Shown: piece after piece, positions 1 to 5,748 of the stretch
Position numbering within the stretch: the stretch's first letter is position 1
Layout: every line of letters starts with the position of its first letter
Source: Chloroflexota bacterium
Lineage (GTDB): Bacteria > Chloroflexota > UBA6077 > JACQUR01
Assembly (NCBI GenBank): GCA_016210245.1
Contig: JACQUR010000202.1
Span: 1-6,142, forward strand
Length of the DNA: 6,142 nt
Direction: 5' to 3'
The notes under the pieces: generated by a model
Seen by the model: only the letters and a program-made list of their open reading frames with translations
Told to the model about the DNA's origin: nothing
The model's database searches: none
Position numbers and translations under genes: made by a program

Positions 1-35
1 CAGGACTCAGCACTCAGCACTCAGCACTCAGGACT
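1..35. repeat. CAG-phased heptad repeat at the 3' end of tyrA
   Basis: Five consecutive 7-bp units begin with CAG at 1, 8, 15, 22 and 29: CAGGACT, then three CAGCACT, then CAGGACT. The tract may continue to the left of the window. The stop codon of the minus-strand tyrA gene (TCA on the plus strand, 28-30) lies inside the last units, so the repeat supplies the end of that reading frame. Similar CAG-every-7 tracts with different spacer bases follow the other two full genes (918-989 and 5110-5144). Heptanucleotide tandem repeats are known from cyanobacteria (STRR sequences); whether these are related is unknown. Confidence 0.85.
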
Positions 36-897
36 TCGCCTGGCCGGCCAGCCAGGCGGCGCGCAGTTCCTGGGTCCGGGTGAAGCGCTCCGCCAGCCCC
101 TCGTCGCCCCGCTCGATCTCGTCGCGCACGCGCTCCAGCTCCTCGATCAGTCGCGTCAGGTGGCGAGCGATGGAGCGGCGGTTGGTCAGGCAGATGTCGG
201 CGAAGATGCGCGCCTCGCCCTCCACCAGCCGCGTGGCAGTGGCGAAGCCACCCGCGGCCACCACCTGCATCTCGCGCCAGCCGGGATCGCTGGCCACGCT
301 GCTCATCAGTGCGCTGGCGGCCACGTAGGGCATGTGGCTGACGGCGGCCACCAGGCCGTCGTGCTCCTCGGGATCCAGGAAGTAGGGCACCGCGCCGATC
401 GCCTCCACCAGCTTCGCCACGCCCTCCACCGCCTGGGGCGGCGCGCTGGCCGACGGGGTCAGGCAGTAGACTGTCTGCTCGAACCGCGCGTAGGGAGCGT
501 CGCTCGGCCCGTTGCTGAGCCGCCCAGCCATAGGATGGCCGCCCACGAAGGCCACCCCCGACGGAAGATGCTCCTCTGCCCAGGCCAGCACCTCGCGCTT
601 GGTGCTGCCCGTGTCGCTCACCACCACGCCCGGCTTCACCAGCGGGGCCAGCTCCTGGAAGACCCGTTGCATCGCCCGCACCGGCACCGACACCAGCACC
701 AGGTCGGCGTCCGCCACCGCCTCCTCCAGGCTGCCCGCCAGCCGGTCCACCGCCTTGTCCCGAAGGGCACGCACGGCGCGCTCGCGGCTCAGATCGAAGC
801 CCATCACTTTGGGAGGGGAGGGCAGGCGCCGCAGCGCCAGGCCCAGAGAGGCGCCAATGAGCCCGGTGCCAATGACGGCCACGCGCTGAAAGGCCAT
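28..897 (-). CDS. tyrA: Prephenate (or arogenate) dehydrogenase, TyrA family
   Basis: This cytosolic enzyme of tyrosine synthesis oxidatively decarboxylates prephenate to 4-hydroxyphenylpyruvate, or arogenate to tyrosine. The 289-residue protein opens with a Rossmann fold, GTGLIG at residues 10-15. An aspartate at about 35 (GFDLS) ends the second strand and suggests NAD preference. SDTGSTK lies at 94-100, and GGHPMAG at 119-125 carries the catalytic-type His121. HDGLVAAVSHMP (179-190) and GGFATATRL (216-224) match the helical C-terminal dimerisation domain. There is no ACT domain or fused chorismate mutase, as in many stand-alone bacterial enzymes. I chose the ATG at 895-897 because AGGAG sits 8 bases upstream and the Rossmann fold starts at once. 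A GTG at 930 would add 11 residues encoded by repeat DNA. The gene lies 95 bp downstream of the site-2 protease on the same strand and is probably co-transcribed. The stop codon falls inside a heptad repeat. Prephenate versus arogenate specificity cannot be read from the sequence. Confidence 0.93.
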   Translation of the reverse strand: MAFQRVAVIGTGLIGASLGLALRRLPSPPKVMGFDLSRERAVRALRDKAVDRLAGSLEEAVADADLVLVSVPVRAMQRVFQELAPLVKPGVVVSDTGSTKREVLAWAEEHLPSGVAFVGGHPMAGRLSNGPSDAPYARFEQTVYCLTPSASAPPQAVEGVAKLVEAIGAVPYFLDPEEHDGLVAAVSHMPYVAASALMSSVASDPGWREMQVVAAGGFATATRLVEGEARIFADICLTNRRSIARHLTRLIEELERVRDEIERGDEGLAERFTRTQELRAAWLAGQAKS

Positions 898-917
898 GCT
901 ATCGTCTCCTCTCCTGA

Positions 918-989
918 GTCGACAGTCCACAGTTCACAGTCTGCCAGGGTGCTTTCGACTGTGAACTGTCGACTGTCGACTGTGGACTT
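918..989. repeat. 24-bp inverted repeat made of heptads, between the protease gene and tyrA
   Basis: The left arm 918-941 and right arm 957-980 are reverse complements at 23 of 24 positions, with a 15-base loop (942-956). Both arms have 7-bp periodicity: CAG starts at 923, 930 and 937 on the plus strand, and CTG at 959, 966, 973 and 980, with a decayed unit to about 989. The element begins about 4 bases beyond the protease stop (993-995). On the transcribed strand its far arm ends a few bases before the tyrA ribosome binding site. RNA reading through would form a strong hairpin there, which could act as an mRNA-end protector or partial terminator. No U-run follows, so I do not call an intrinsic terminator. 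Confidence 0.85.
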
Positions 990-992
990 GGT

Positions 993-1748
993 TTAGTCGA
1001 GCGCGAGATTGACCAGCGTCCCGATCAACGGGTCCATCACCTGGCCCAGCAGGTTGGGTCCGCCCACCTGAGGCAGCAGGATCAGCCCCAGCAAAATGAG
1101 CGGACCATACGCCAGGAGCGGTGCGAGCGCCCGGGCCAGGGGCTTGGGCGCCAGCCCCATGAGCACGCCGAAGCCATCGAGCGGAGGAATGGGCAGCAGA
1201 TTGAACACCGCGAGCAGCACGTTCACCACTACGATCGACTGCAACAGCTCGACGAGTCCCGCCGCGGTGACCGCCGGGATCACGTTCCCTGCCCTGCTCG
1301 ATTGCACGAGCGCCGCGGAGAGAGCGTCCCCGCCAAGCGTGAGCGTGGCCTTCAGCAGACCCGCGATGACGAAGGCGGTCACCAGGTTCGCGACCGGGCC
1401 GGCCGCCGACACCAGGGCCGAGCCAAGGGCCGGATTCATGCGCAGGTTGGCGGGGTTGAACAGCACCGGCTTGCCCCAGCCGAAGCGCGCGACGATCAGC
1501 ATGAGGGTACCGATCGGGTCGAGGTGACGCAACGGATTCAGGCTCACCCGCCCCATCAAGCGTGGCGTGGGGTCGCCCAGCTTGACCGCGACCAGCGCGT
1601 GATTGGCCTCATGGACGGTGATCGCCACGACCACGGCGATGATCCAGATGAGTCCCCTCAGCGGATCGGTGAAGAGCCGCATCTGGTACAGGACCACGAG
1701 CAGCACTCCGCCCAGGACCAGGACTTGAATGGGTGACAGACGAGGCAT
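993..1748 (-). CDS. Site-2 protease family intramembrane zinc metalloprotease (peptidase M50)
   Basis: This is a predicted polytopic cytoplasmic-membrane protease of the S2P/M50 family, whose members cut substrates within the membrane. The 251-residue protein carries HEANH at residues 46-50 (zinc ligands His46 and His50, catalytic Glu47). NPLRHLDPIG (71-80) and AGPVANL (116-122) are typical of short M50B members. NLLPIPPLDG (183-192) supplies the third ligand, Asp191. Hydrophobic segments lie near 9-22, 33-46, 110-134, 170-190 and 210-228. There is no PDZ or CBS domain and no long loop, so this is a minimal form, often annotated simply as site-2 protease family protein. Its substrate is unknown. 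The ATG at 1746-1748 has no clear Shine-Dalgarno sequence, but a TATAAT box ends only 8 bases upstream, so the mRNA may be leaderless. It diverges from the large regulator and precedes tyrA. Family assignment is firm; the physiological role is not shown. Confidence 0.92.
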   Translation of the reverse strand: MPRLSPIQVLVLGGVLLVVLYQMRLFTDPLRGLIWIIAVVVAITVHEANHALVAVKLGDPTPRLMGRVSLNPLRHLDPIGTLMLIVARFGWGKPVLFNPANLRMNPALGSALVSAAGPVANLVTAFVIAGLLKATLTLGGDALSAALVQSSRAGNVIPAVTAAGLVELLQSIVVVNVLLAVFNLLPIPPLDGFGVLMGLAPKPLARALAPLLAYGPLILLGLILLPQVGGPNLLGQVMDPLIGTLVNLALD

Positions 1749-1756
1749 AGACCTGG

Positions 1757-1765
1757 ATTATAGCA
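1757..1765 (-). promoter_or_regulatory. Extended -10 promoter for the site-2 protease gene
   Basis: The minus strand reads TGCTATAAT, a perfect -10 hexamer (1757-1762) with an extended TGn motif (1763-1765), inside otherwise very GC-rich DNA. No good -35 hexamer stands 16-18 bases upstream. A normal start point would fall near 1750, one or two bases before the ATG at 1748, which predicts a leaderless or nearly leaderless transcript for the protease and probably tyrA. Confidence 0.55.
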
Positions 1766-1778
1766 TGGGGTGAGCGGG

Positions 1779-1791
1779 GGCACGGGGTGCC
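1779..1791. promoter_or_regulatory. Small dyad over the protease promoter's -35 position
   Basis: GGCAC and GTGCC form a perfect 5-3-5 dyad around GGG. It covers the place where the -35 box of the minus-strand TATAAT promoter would be. It could be an operator, but so short a dyad can arise by chance in GC-rich DNA. Confidence 0.25.
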
Positions 1792-1846
1792 GCAATTGGC
1801 CGTACACGACCGAAGGGCGAAGATCCGAGCGCCGCCCTGCCTCTTC

Positions 1847-1859
1847 CGCTACAATAGCG
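1847..1859 (+). promoter_or_regulatory. Possible -10 region of the regulator gene, within a dyad
   Basis: TACAAT at 1850-1855 is one of the few AT-rich hexamers before the regulator gene. It sits in a 5-3-5 dyad, CGCTA / TAGCG around CAA. It would place transcription start near 1862, 33 bases before the ATG at 1895. No convincing -35 hexamer is seen. A 10-bp perfect palindrome, CGCTCGAGCG, follows at 1871-1880 in the presumed leader. Operator function is inference. Confidence 0.35.
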
Positions 1860-1894
1860 TGGGATTTCGGCGCTCGAGCGGTGGGGGCGAGCAA

Positions 1895-4800
1895 ATGGAG
1901 GAGCCGGTCCCCTTCTTGACCAAGGTGCTCGTGCCCGCCCGCCTGCCAGCGGGTGTTCGGCGGGCGCGTCTGCTTGACTTGCTCCATTGCCGTATCCCCT
2001 CCCGCCTCACCGTGCTCTCGGCCGGCGCCGGCTGCGGCAAGACCACCTTGCTGGCCGACTTCGCCGCCGAGGTCGAGGCGCCGGTCTGCTGGTTCTCGCT
2101 CGACGAGTACGATGCCGATCCCCGCACCTTCGTCTCGTACCTGCTGGCCTCCGTGCGCCAGCGCTTCCCGTCCTTCGGGCGGCGCACCGAGGCGCTGCTG
2201 CGCCAGCCGCCACCCGCCCACGACGGGATACGCACGCTCGCCGGCGTCCTGACCACCGAGCTGGCGGCCGACGTGCCCGAGTACGTGGCCCTGGCGCTGG
2301 ACGACGTTCACGCGCTGGGCGATGCCTCGCCCGTCTGGCAGTTGCTCGACTATCTGCTCGCCCACCCGCCGGAGAACTGGCACCTGATGCTCGCCGGGCG
2401 AGAGTTGCCCCTGCTGGCCAGCCTGCCCCGCCTGCTGGCGCGCGGCCAGGCCATCGTGCTGCGCACCGAGGACCTGCGCTTCACCGACCAGGAGGTGCAG
2501 GAGCTGCTGCGGCAACGCTGGGGGGAGCAGGTGCCGGAGTCGGTGTTGCGCCGGGCCCAGGAGTGCGAGGGCTGGGCCGCCGGGCTGGTGCTGACCGGCC
2601 TGGCCGCTGGCGCCAGCGGCCCCCTGGCCCGGAACGATCGCGAGTGGGTGTTTCGCTACCTGGCAGCCGAGGTGCTCGACGCACAGGCCGCTGCCACCCG
2701 TGCCTTCCTGCTGGCAACTAGCATCCTGCCGGATGTGCGCCCGGAGCTGTGCGACGCGCTGCTGGAGCGGAGCGACTCGGCCGAACTGCTGGCCGCCCTG
2801 GCCGAGGCCAATCTCTTCCTGACACCCTTGCAGGCCGACGGCGAGCCCTGGTATCGCTATCACGCCCTGTTCCGCGAGTTCCTGAGCGACCACCTGCGGC
2901 GCAAGGACTCGGCGCGCTACCTCGCGCTGCAGCGGCGCGCGGCCGCGCTGGCCGAGGCGCGCGGTGACTGGGGGAGCGCGCTGCACCACTGCCAGGCCGC
3001 GGGCGACGCAGAGTTGCTGGCCGGCGCGCTGGCACGGGGCGGGGAGGAGCTGTTCCGGCGGGGGCGCTGGGCGGAGCTGCGGCGGGCGTTCGAGTCGCTG
3101 CAGCCCGAGGCGGCGGAGCGCTCCAGCGCGCTGGTGCTGCTCCGGGCGCAGGTGCGGCTGCGCTGCGGCCAGCCGGGCGAGGCGGAGCGCGACGCCCGCA
3201 CCGCCCAGCAGCTCGCCCAGGCAGCCAGCGATGGGCCTGCCCACCTGCGGGCGCTGGCGCTCCAGGCGAGCGCCCTGCGCCGCCTGGGCAAGTCCCCCGA
3301 AGCGCTCGGCGTGGCGGAGCAGGCCGTCGCCCTGGCCGAGAGCGGGGAGTCCAGCGTTGCGCTGGCGGAGGCCTGGAAGCAGGCGGGCATCTGCCACGGG
3401 ATGCTGGGCAACCTGGACCAGTCGATCGACGCGCTGCGCCGGAGCCTGGCCCTGTTTACCCAGCAGCAGGACCTGTACAGCCAGGCCAGCGTGGCCAACG
3501 AGCTTGGGATGGCCTTCCTGACTCGTGGAGAACTGGAGCAGGCCGAGCGGTACTTCGAGCAGGCGGAGCGGCTGTGGCGCGGCCTGGGCAATCACGTGGC
3601 CCTGGCCCAGACGCTGAACAACCTGGGTATGGCCGCGTACTATCGCGGCGACCACGCCAGGGCCGTGGAGGCACTGCAGTCGGCCAGCGACACGGCGGCC
3701 GCGGCCGGTTACCTGAGCGCGCATGCGTACGCTCAAGCGAGCCTGGGCGACCTGCATCGGGACGGCGGCAGCCTCCCGGCCGCGGAGCAGGCGTACCAGG
3801 AGGCGGTGAGGCTGGCCAGGGAGGGCGGCGACGAGTTCCTGGTGGCCTATCTCCTCAACGCTCGCGGCGAGCTGCGGCGCCTGCAGGGCGATCCGGCCGC
3901 CGCGGTCGAGCTATCGACCCAGGCGCTGGGCCTGGCCTCGGCCCGGGCCAGCGTCTACGAGCAGGGCCTGTACGAGACCTCGCTCGGTATCGCGGAGGGC
4001 GAGCGCCGCGAGGTGGCGCGGGCTATCGAGCTGTTGGCACAGGCCTCGGGTAAGCTGGCGGGCTGTGGGGCCAGGCGGGAGCTGGCGCGAGCGCGCTTCC
4101 ACCGGGCGAACGCGCTGTTCGCGGCGCGCACGCACGCCGAGGCCCTGGAGGAGCTGGAGGCGGTGGCGAAGCTGGTCGATGAGCTGGGCTACGACGGCTT
4201 CTTGCTGCCGGACGTGCGGCGCGCGCCGCTGCTGCTCCAGTACGCCGCCTCCAAGCACGCGGGCGGAGCGATGGTGGAACGCTGGGCGGCCAGCCTGGGC
4301 CGACCTGGCCGAGCCAGGTCGGCGGCCGCTCCCGCGGCGCCCGCCTATCCGCGCGTGGAGGCGTTCGCCCTCGGGCAATCGCTGGTGCGGGTGGACGAGC
4401 GCCCGGTCAGCGACATCGAGTGGCGGAGCGCGCGCAGCCGCGAGCTGTTCTTCTTCCTGCTCGCCGAGCGCCGCTGGGTTCGAAAAGAGGAGGTGATCGA
4501 CGCGCTCTGGCCGGAGCTCGAGCCCGCGCGGTGCGAGAGCACCTTCCACTCGAACGCCTACCGGCTCCGGCGCGCCCTGTTCCCTGCGTGCCTGCAGCAC
4601 GAGCACAGCCGCTACCGCCTCAATCCCGAGGTGGAGTTCTGGTTCGACGCGGCCGAGTTCGAGTGCCTGGTTTCGGAGAGCGACCGCCTGCCCCCAGGGC
4701 CCGAGCGCGCGGCGCGGCACCGCGATGCCATCGCCCTCTACCAGGGCCCGTTCCTGGGGGAGTTCTACGCCGACTGGTGCGACACGCGGCGCAGCAAGCT

Positions 4801-5107
4801 GGAGCTGCGCTTCATGCGCGCGCTCGGTGGGCTGGCCGACTACCTGATGGAGCGGGGCGAGTATCGTCGCGCGGCCGAACTGTGGGAGCGCGCGCTGGCT
4901 ACCGATTGCTTCCAGGAGGAGGCGCTCCAGAAGCTCATGTTGTGCTGCTCCCAGGTCGGCGAGCGCGCCAGCGCTCTGCGCCACTACCACCGCTGGGCGG
5001 AGGTGGTGCGGCGCGAGCTGAACGCCGAGCCCTCTCCCCAGACCCAGCGCCTCTACCAGGAGCTCCAGAGCGGCGGCGACGCACGGGTGGCCGCGGGACA
5101 CTCGTAG
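1895..5107 (+). CDS. Large transcriptional regulator: MalT-like STAND ATPase, TPR repeats, C-terminal SARP-type winged helix and BTAD
   Basis: This 1070-residue cytoplasmic protein is probably a signal-responsive transcription activator. Numbering is from the ATG at 1895. TKVLVPARLP near 9-18 is the usual opening of MalT-type ATPases. Walker A is GAGCGKTT (44-51), WFSLDEYDADP lies at 66-76, and the Walker B-like strand VALALDDVH is at 131-139. CEGWAAGL (224-231) and YRYHALFREFL (321-331) are the MalT-like helical landmarks. Residues about 355-795 are Ala/Leu/Glu-rich helical repeats of TPR type, for example LNNLGMAAYYRGDHARAVEA. A Pro/Ala/Arg linker (about 803-820) leads to an OmpR-like winged helix (about 821-912; VIDALWPE 867-874, FHSNAYRLRRAL 884-895). 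A BTAD domain follows (about 916-1060; YQGPFLGEFYADWCD 949-963). Classic SARPs have the DNA-binding part at the N-terminus, so this order is reversed. A GTG at 1787 would add 36 residues, but the family's N-terminal motif and the likely promoter at 1850 favour 1895, though only a weak GGGGGCG precedes it. Ligand and targets are unknown. Confidence 0.9.
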   Translation: MEEPVPFLTKVLVPARLPAGVRRARLLDLLHCRIPSRLTVLSAGAGCGKTTLLADFAAEVEAPVCWFSLDEYDADPRTFVSYLLASVRQRFPSFGRRTEALLRQPPPAHDGIRTLAGVLTTELAADVPEYVALALDDVHALGDASPVWQLLDYLLAHPPENWHLMLAGRELPLLASLPRLLARGQAIVLRTEDLRFTDQEVQELLRQRWGEQVPESVLRRAQECEGWAAGLVLTGLAAGASGPLARNDREWVFRYLAAEVLDAQAAATRAFLLATSILPDVRPELCDALLERSDSAELLAALAEANLFLTPLQADGEPWYRYHALFREFLSDHLRRKDSARYLALQRRAAALAEARGDWGSALHHCQAAGDAELLAGALARGGEELFRRGRWAELRRAFESLQPEAAERSSALVLLRAQVRLRCGQPGEAERDARTAQQLAQAASDGPAHLRALALQASALRRLGKSPEALGVAEQAVALAESGESSVALAEAWKQAGICHGMLGNLDQSIDALRRSLALFTQQQDLYSQASVANELGMAFLTRGELEQAERYFEQAERLWRGLGNHVALAQTLNNLGMAAYYRGDHARAVEALQSASDTAAAAGYLSAHAYAQASLGDLHRDGGSLPAAEQAYQEAVRLAREGGDEFLVAYLLNARGELRRLQGDPAAAVELSTQALGLASARASVYEQGLYETSLGIAEGERREVARAIELLAQASGKLAGCGARRELARARFHRANALFAARTHAEALEELEAVAKLVDELGYDGFLLPDVRRAPLLLQYAASKHAGGAMVERWAASLGRPGRARSAAAPAAPAYPRVEAFALGQSLVRVDERPVSDIEWRSARSRELFFFLLAERRWVRKEEVIDALWPELEPARCESTFHSNAYRLRRALFPACLQHEHSRYRLNPEVEFWFDAAEFECLVSESDRLPPGPERAARHRDAIALYQGPFLGEFYADWCDTRRSKLELRFMRALGGLADYLMERGEYRRAAELWERALATDCFQEEALQKLMLCCSQVGERASALRHYHRWAEVVRRELNAEPSPQTQRLYQELQSGGDARVAAGHS

Positions 5108-5109
5108 GA

Positions 5110-5144
5110 CAGCTATCAGCCGCCAGCCCTCAGCGCCCAGCTCT
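5110..5144. repeat. CAG-phased heptad repeat after the regulator gene
   Basis: CAG occurs at 5110, 5117, 5124, 5131 and 5138, exactly every 7 bases, giving the units CAGCTAT, CAGCCGC, CAGCCCT, CAGCGCC and CAGCTCT. The tract begins two bases after the regulator's TAG stop (5105-5107). The last three bases of each unit vary and the CAGC core is constant. Confidence 0.8.
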
Positions 5145-5179
5145 GGTAGCACTTTCCTGAACAGACGCCCCTGTCCCCT

Positions 5180-5209
5180 GTAGGGGTGGACCTGCGTGTC
5201 TGCCCCTAC
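5180..5209 (+). repeat. 12-bp hairpin with two G-U wobbles, downstream of the regulator
   Basis: Bases 5180-5191 can pair with 5198-5209 over a 6-base loop: a GTAGGGG / CCCCTAC core extended by two wobble pairs and three further Watson-Crick pairs. The wobbles pair only in RNA copied in the plus direction; in the opposite transcript they are A-C mismatches. It lies 73 bases past the regulator's stop and could protect or end that mRNA, but no U-run follows. The sequence resembles the short GTAGGGG-type palindromes common in Chloroflexota intergenic DNA (recalled, not checked). Confidence 0.55.
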
Positions 5210-5246
5210 GAAGCCTCCACCACCTCCCCCGGAACGTGCCGGGTTA

Positions 5247-5272
5247 CAGGGGCGACCCGCTGGATCGCCCTG
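5247..5272. repeat. Short palindrome of a CAGGGGCGA / TCGCCCTG type
   Basis: Bases 5247-5255 pair with 5265-5272, with one bulged G, around a short GC-rich loop that can add two more pairs. It follows the 5180-5209 hairpin closely and looks like another small intergenic palindrome. No coding sequence overlaps it convincingly. Confidence 0.4.
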
Positions 5273-5309
5273 CCCCCAGGATCCGCGGGCGCGCAGACGG
5301 GGAACAAGC

Positions 5310-5343
5310 CTCCGTGCTGCGATCCTGCTCATTCAGCACGGAG
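5310..5343. repeat. 10-bp perfect inverted repeat, CTCCGTGCTG / CAGCACGGAG
   Basis: The arms 5310-5319 and 5334-5343 are exact reverse complements around a 14-base loop. It opens a densely foldable block running to 5428 that also contains a CCGAG / CTCGG stem at 5357-5369. The block could be a structured leader or small RNA, or simply adjacent palindromic repeats. I recognise no riboswitch, tRNA, SRP, 6S or RNase P signature in it. Confidence 0.6.
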
Positions 5344-5389
5344 TGCAGCACCGTATCCGAGACGCTCGGCGTGTCCGCGACGCACGGCT

Positions 5390-5428
5390 GTCCTGGGAGC
5401 GGAGGTGAGACGCCGTCGCTCCCAGGAC
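5390..5428. repeat. 12-bp perfect inverted repeat, GTCCTGGGAGCG / CGCTCCCAGGAC
   Basis: The arms 5390-5401 and 5417-5428 match exactly as reverse complements around a 15-base loop. The CTGGGAGCG arm resembles palindromes that recur between genes in GC-rich environmental bacteria (recalled). No T-run follows on either strand, so an intrinsic terminator is not supported. Confidence 0.7.
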
Positions 5429-5429
5429 T

Positions 5430-5540
5430 GGCCACTGTTCAACGACCAACTGGCCGGAACTGGCCGACCTGGCTGGCCATTTTCCGGCCATTTTCCGGCC
5501 ATTTTCCGGCCACTTTCCGGCGAGTCTCCGGCGAGTCCTT
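5430..5540. repeat. GGCC-box array resolving into an 11-bp tandem repeat
   Basis: GGCC occurs at 5430, 5452, 5462, 5475, 5486, 5497 and 5508. From 5475 the units are exact 11-mers: GGCCATTTTCC three times, then GGCCACTTTCC, GGCGAGTCTCC and GGCGAGTCCTT, with similarity falling away to the right. The 11-bp spacing puts every TTTT tract on nearly the same DNA face, so mild curvature or cooperative protein binding is possible. The array ends 72 bases before the small ORF at 5613, whose promoter region it may be. It could equally be a neutral slippage repeat. Confidence 0.85.
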
Positions 5541-5582
5541 CCCTGTAGAGTGCAACGCGAAGTAGGGCCACGGGCCCGCAAA

Positions 5583-5602
5583 CTCCACAAGTACCTGGAG
5601 GG
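5583..5602 (+). promoter_or_regulatory. Ribosome binding site of the small ORF, possibly in a weak stem
   Basis: GGAGGG at 5597-5602 stands 10 bases before the ATG at 5613, a good Shine-Dalgarno match that decides this start. CTCCA at 5583-5587 is complementary to TGGAG at 5596-5600 across an 8-base loop, so part of the site could be masked in RNA. The stem is only 5 bp and its significance is uncertain. Confidence 0.5.
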
Positions 5603-5612
5603 AGAGATTCTC

Positions 5613-5714
5613 ATGGCTCGCATTCGGAACACCTACCTCGCCGCCCTGTACGCGTTGCTCACCCTGGCCGCCGCCGTCCTGGCCAGCGGCGCGCCCGGAA
5701 TGTGGGGGGATTGA
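5613..5714 (+). CDS. 33-residue hydrophobic small protein or signal-peptide remnant
   Basis: I do not recognise this peptide. ATG at 5613 and TGA at 5712-5714 frame 33 codons, preceded by a strong GGAGGG ribosome binding site. Arg3 and Arg5 are followed by a hydrophobic stretch of roughly 15 residues (about 9-24, ALYALLTLAAAVLA), then a short SGAPGMWGD tail. This is the form of a single-pass small membrane protein or a signal peptide, with a possible cleavage site near ASG/A. G or C fills most third codon positions, as in the real genes. It stands alone between the GGCC array and the palindrome at 5749. A run of six G (5704-5709) sits just before the stop. Slippage there would join the frame reading GLSRIIHKLATR from 5702 onward, so the ORF could also be the broken 5' end of a longer gene. 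Translation is plausible; function is unknown. Confidence 0.5.
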   Translation: MARIRNTYLAALYALLTLAAAVLASGAPGMWGD

Positions 5715-5748
5715 GCAGGATCATTCACAAGCTGGCGACGCGAACCCG

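Noticed and set aside
918..980. Intrinsic terminator
   Set aside because: The stem is strong, but no T-run follows on the transcribed strand. The same lack applies to the hairpins at 5180, 5390 and 5749.
160..996. 278-codon plus-strand open frame over tyrA
   Set aside because: It is antisense to the clear tyrA motifs, His/Arg/Gly-rich, and passes through the heptad repeats.
1658..3757. 699-codon minus-strand open frame
   Set aside because: It is antisense to the ATPase and TPR part of the regulator and runs into the protease gene's 5' end. It is Gln/Arg/Leu-rich without motifs, a usual shadow in GC-rich DNA.
3911..5332. 473-codon minus-strand open frame
   Set aside because: It is antisense to the regulator's TPR, winged-helix and BTAD regions, whose plus-strand motifs are unmistakable. 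The frame itself shows no domain.
5231..5440. Known riboswitch, tRNA or housekeeping RNA
   Set aside because: I looked for cobalamin, TPP and SAM boxes, the tRNA T-loop, SRP and RNase P signatures and found no convincing match.
5430..5480. Sigma-54 promoter suggested by repeated TGGC
   Set aside because: No TGGC is followed by the correctly spaced TTGC element.
5186..5632. Several 60-120 codon frames on both strands
   Set aside because: They overlap each other across hairpins and the 11-bp array, have no ribosome binding site or motif, and none stands out as coding.
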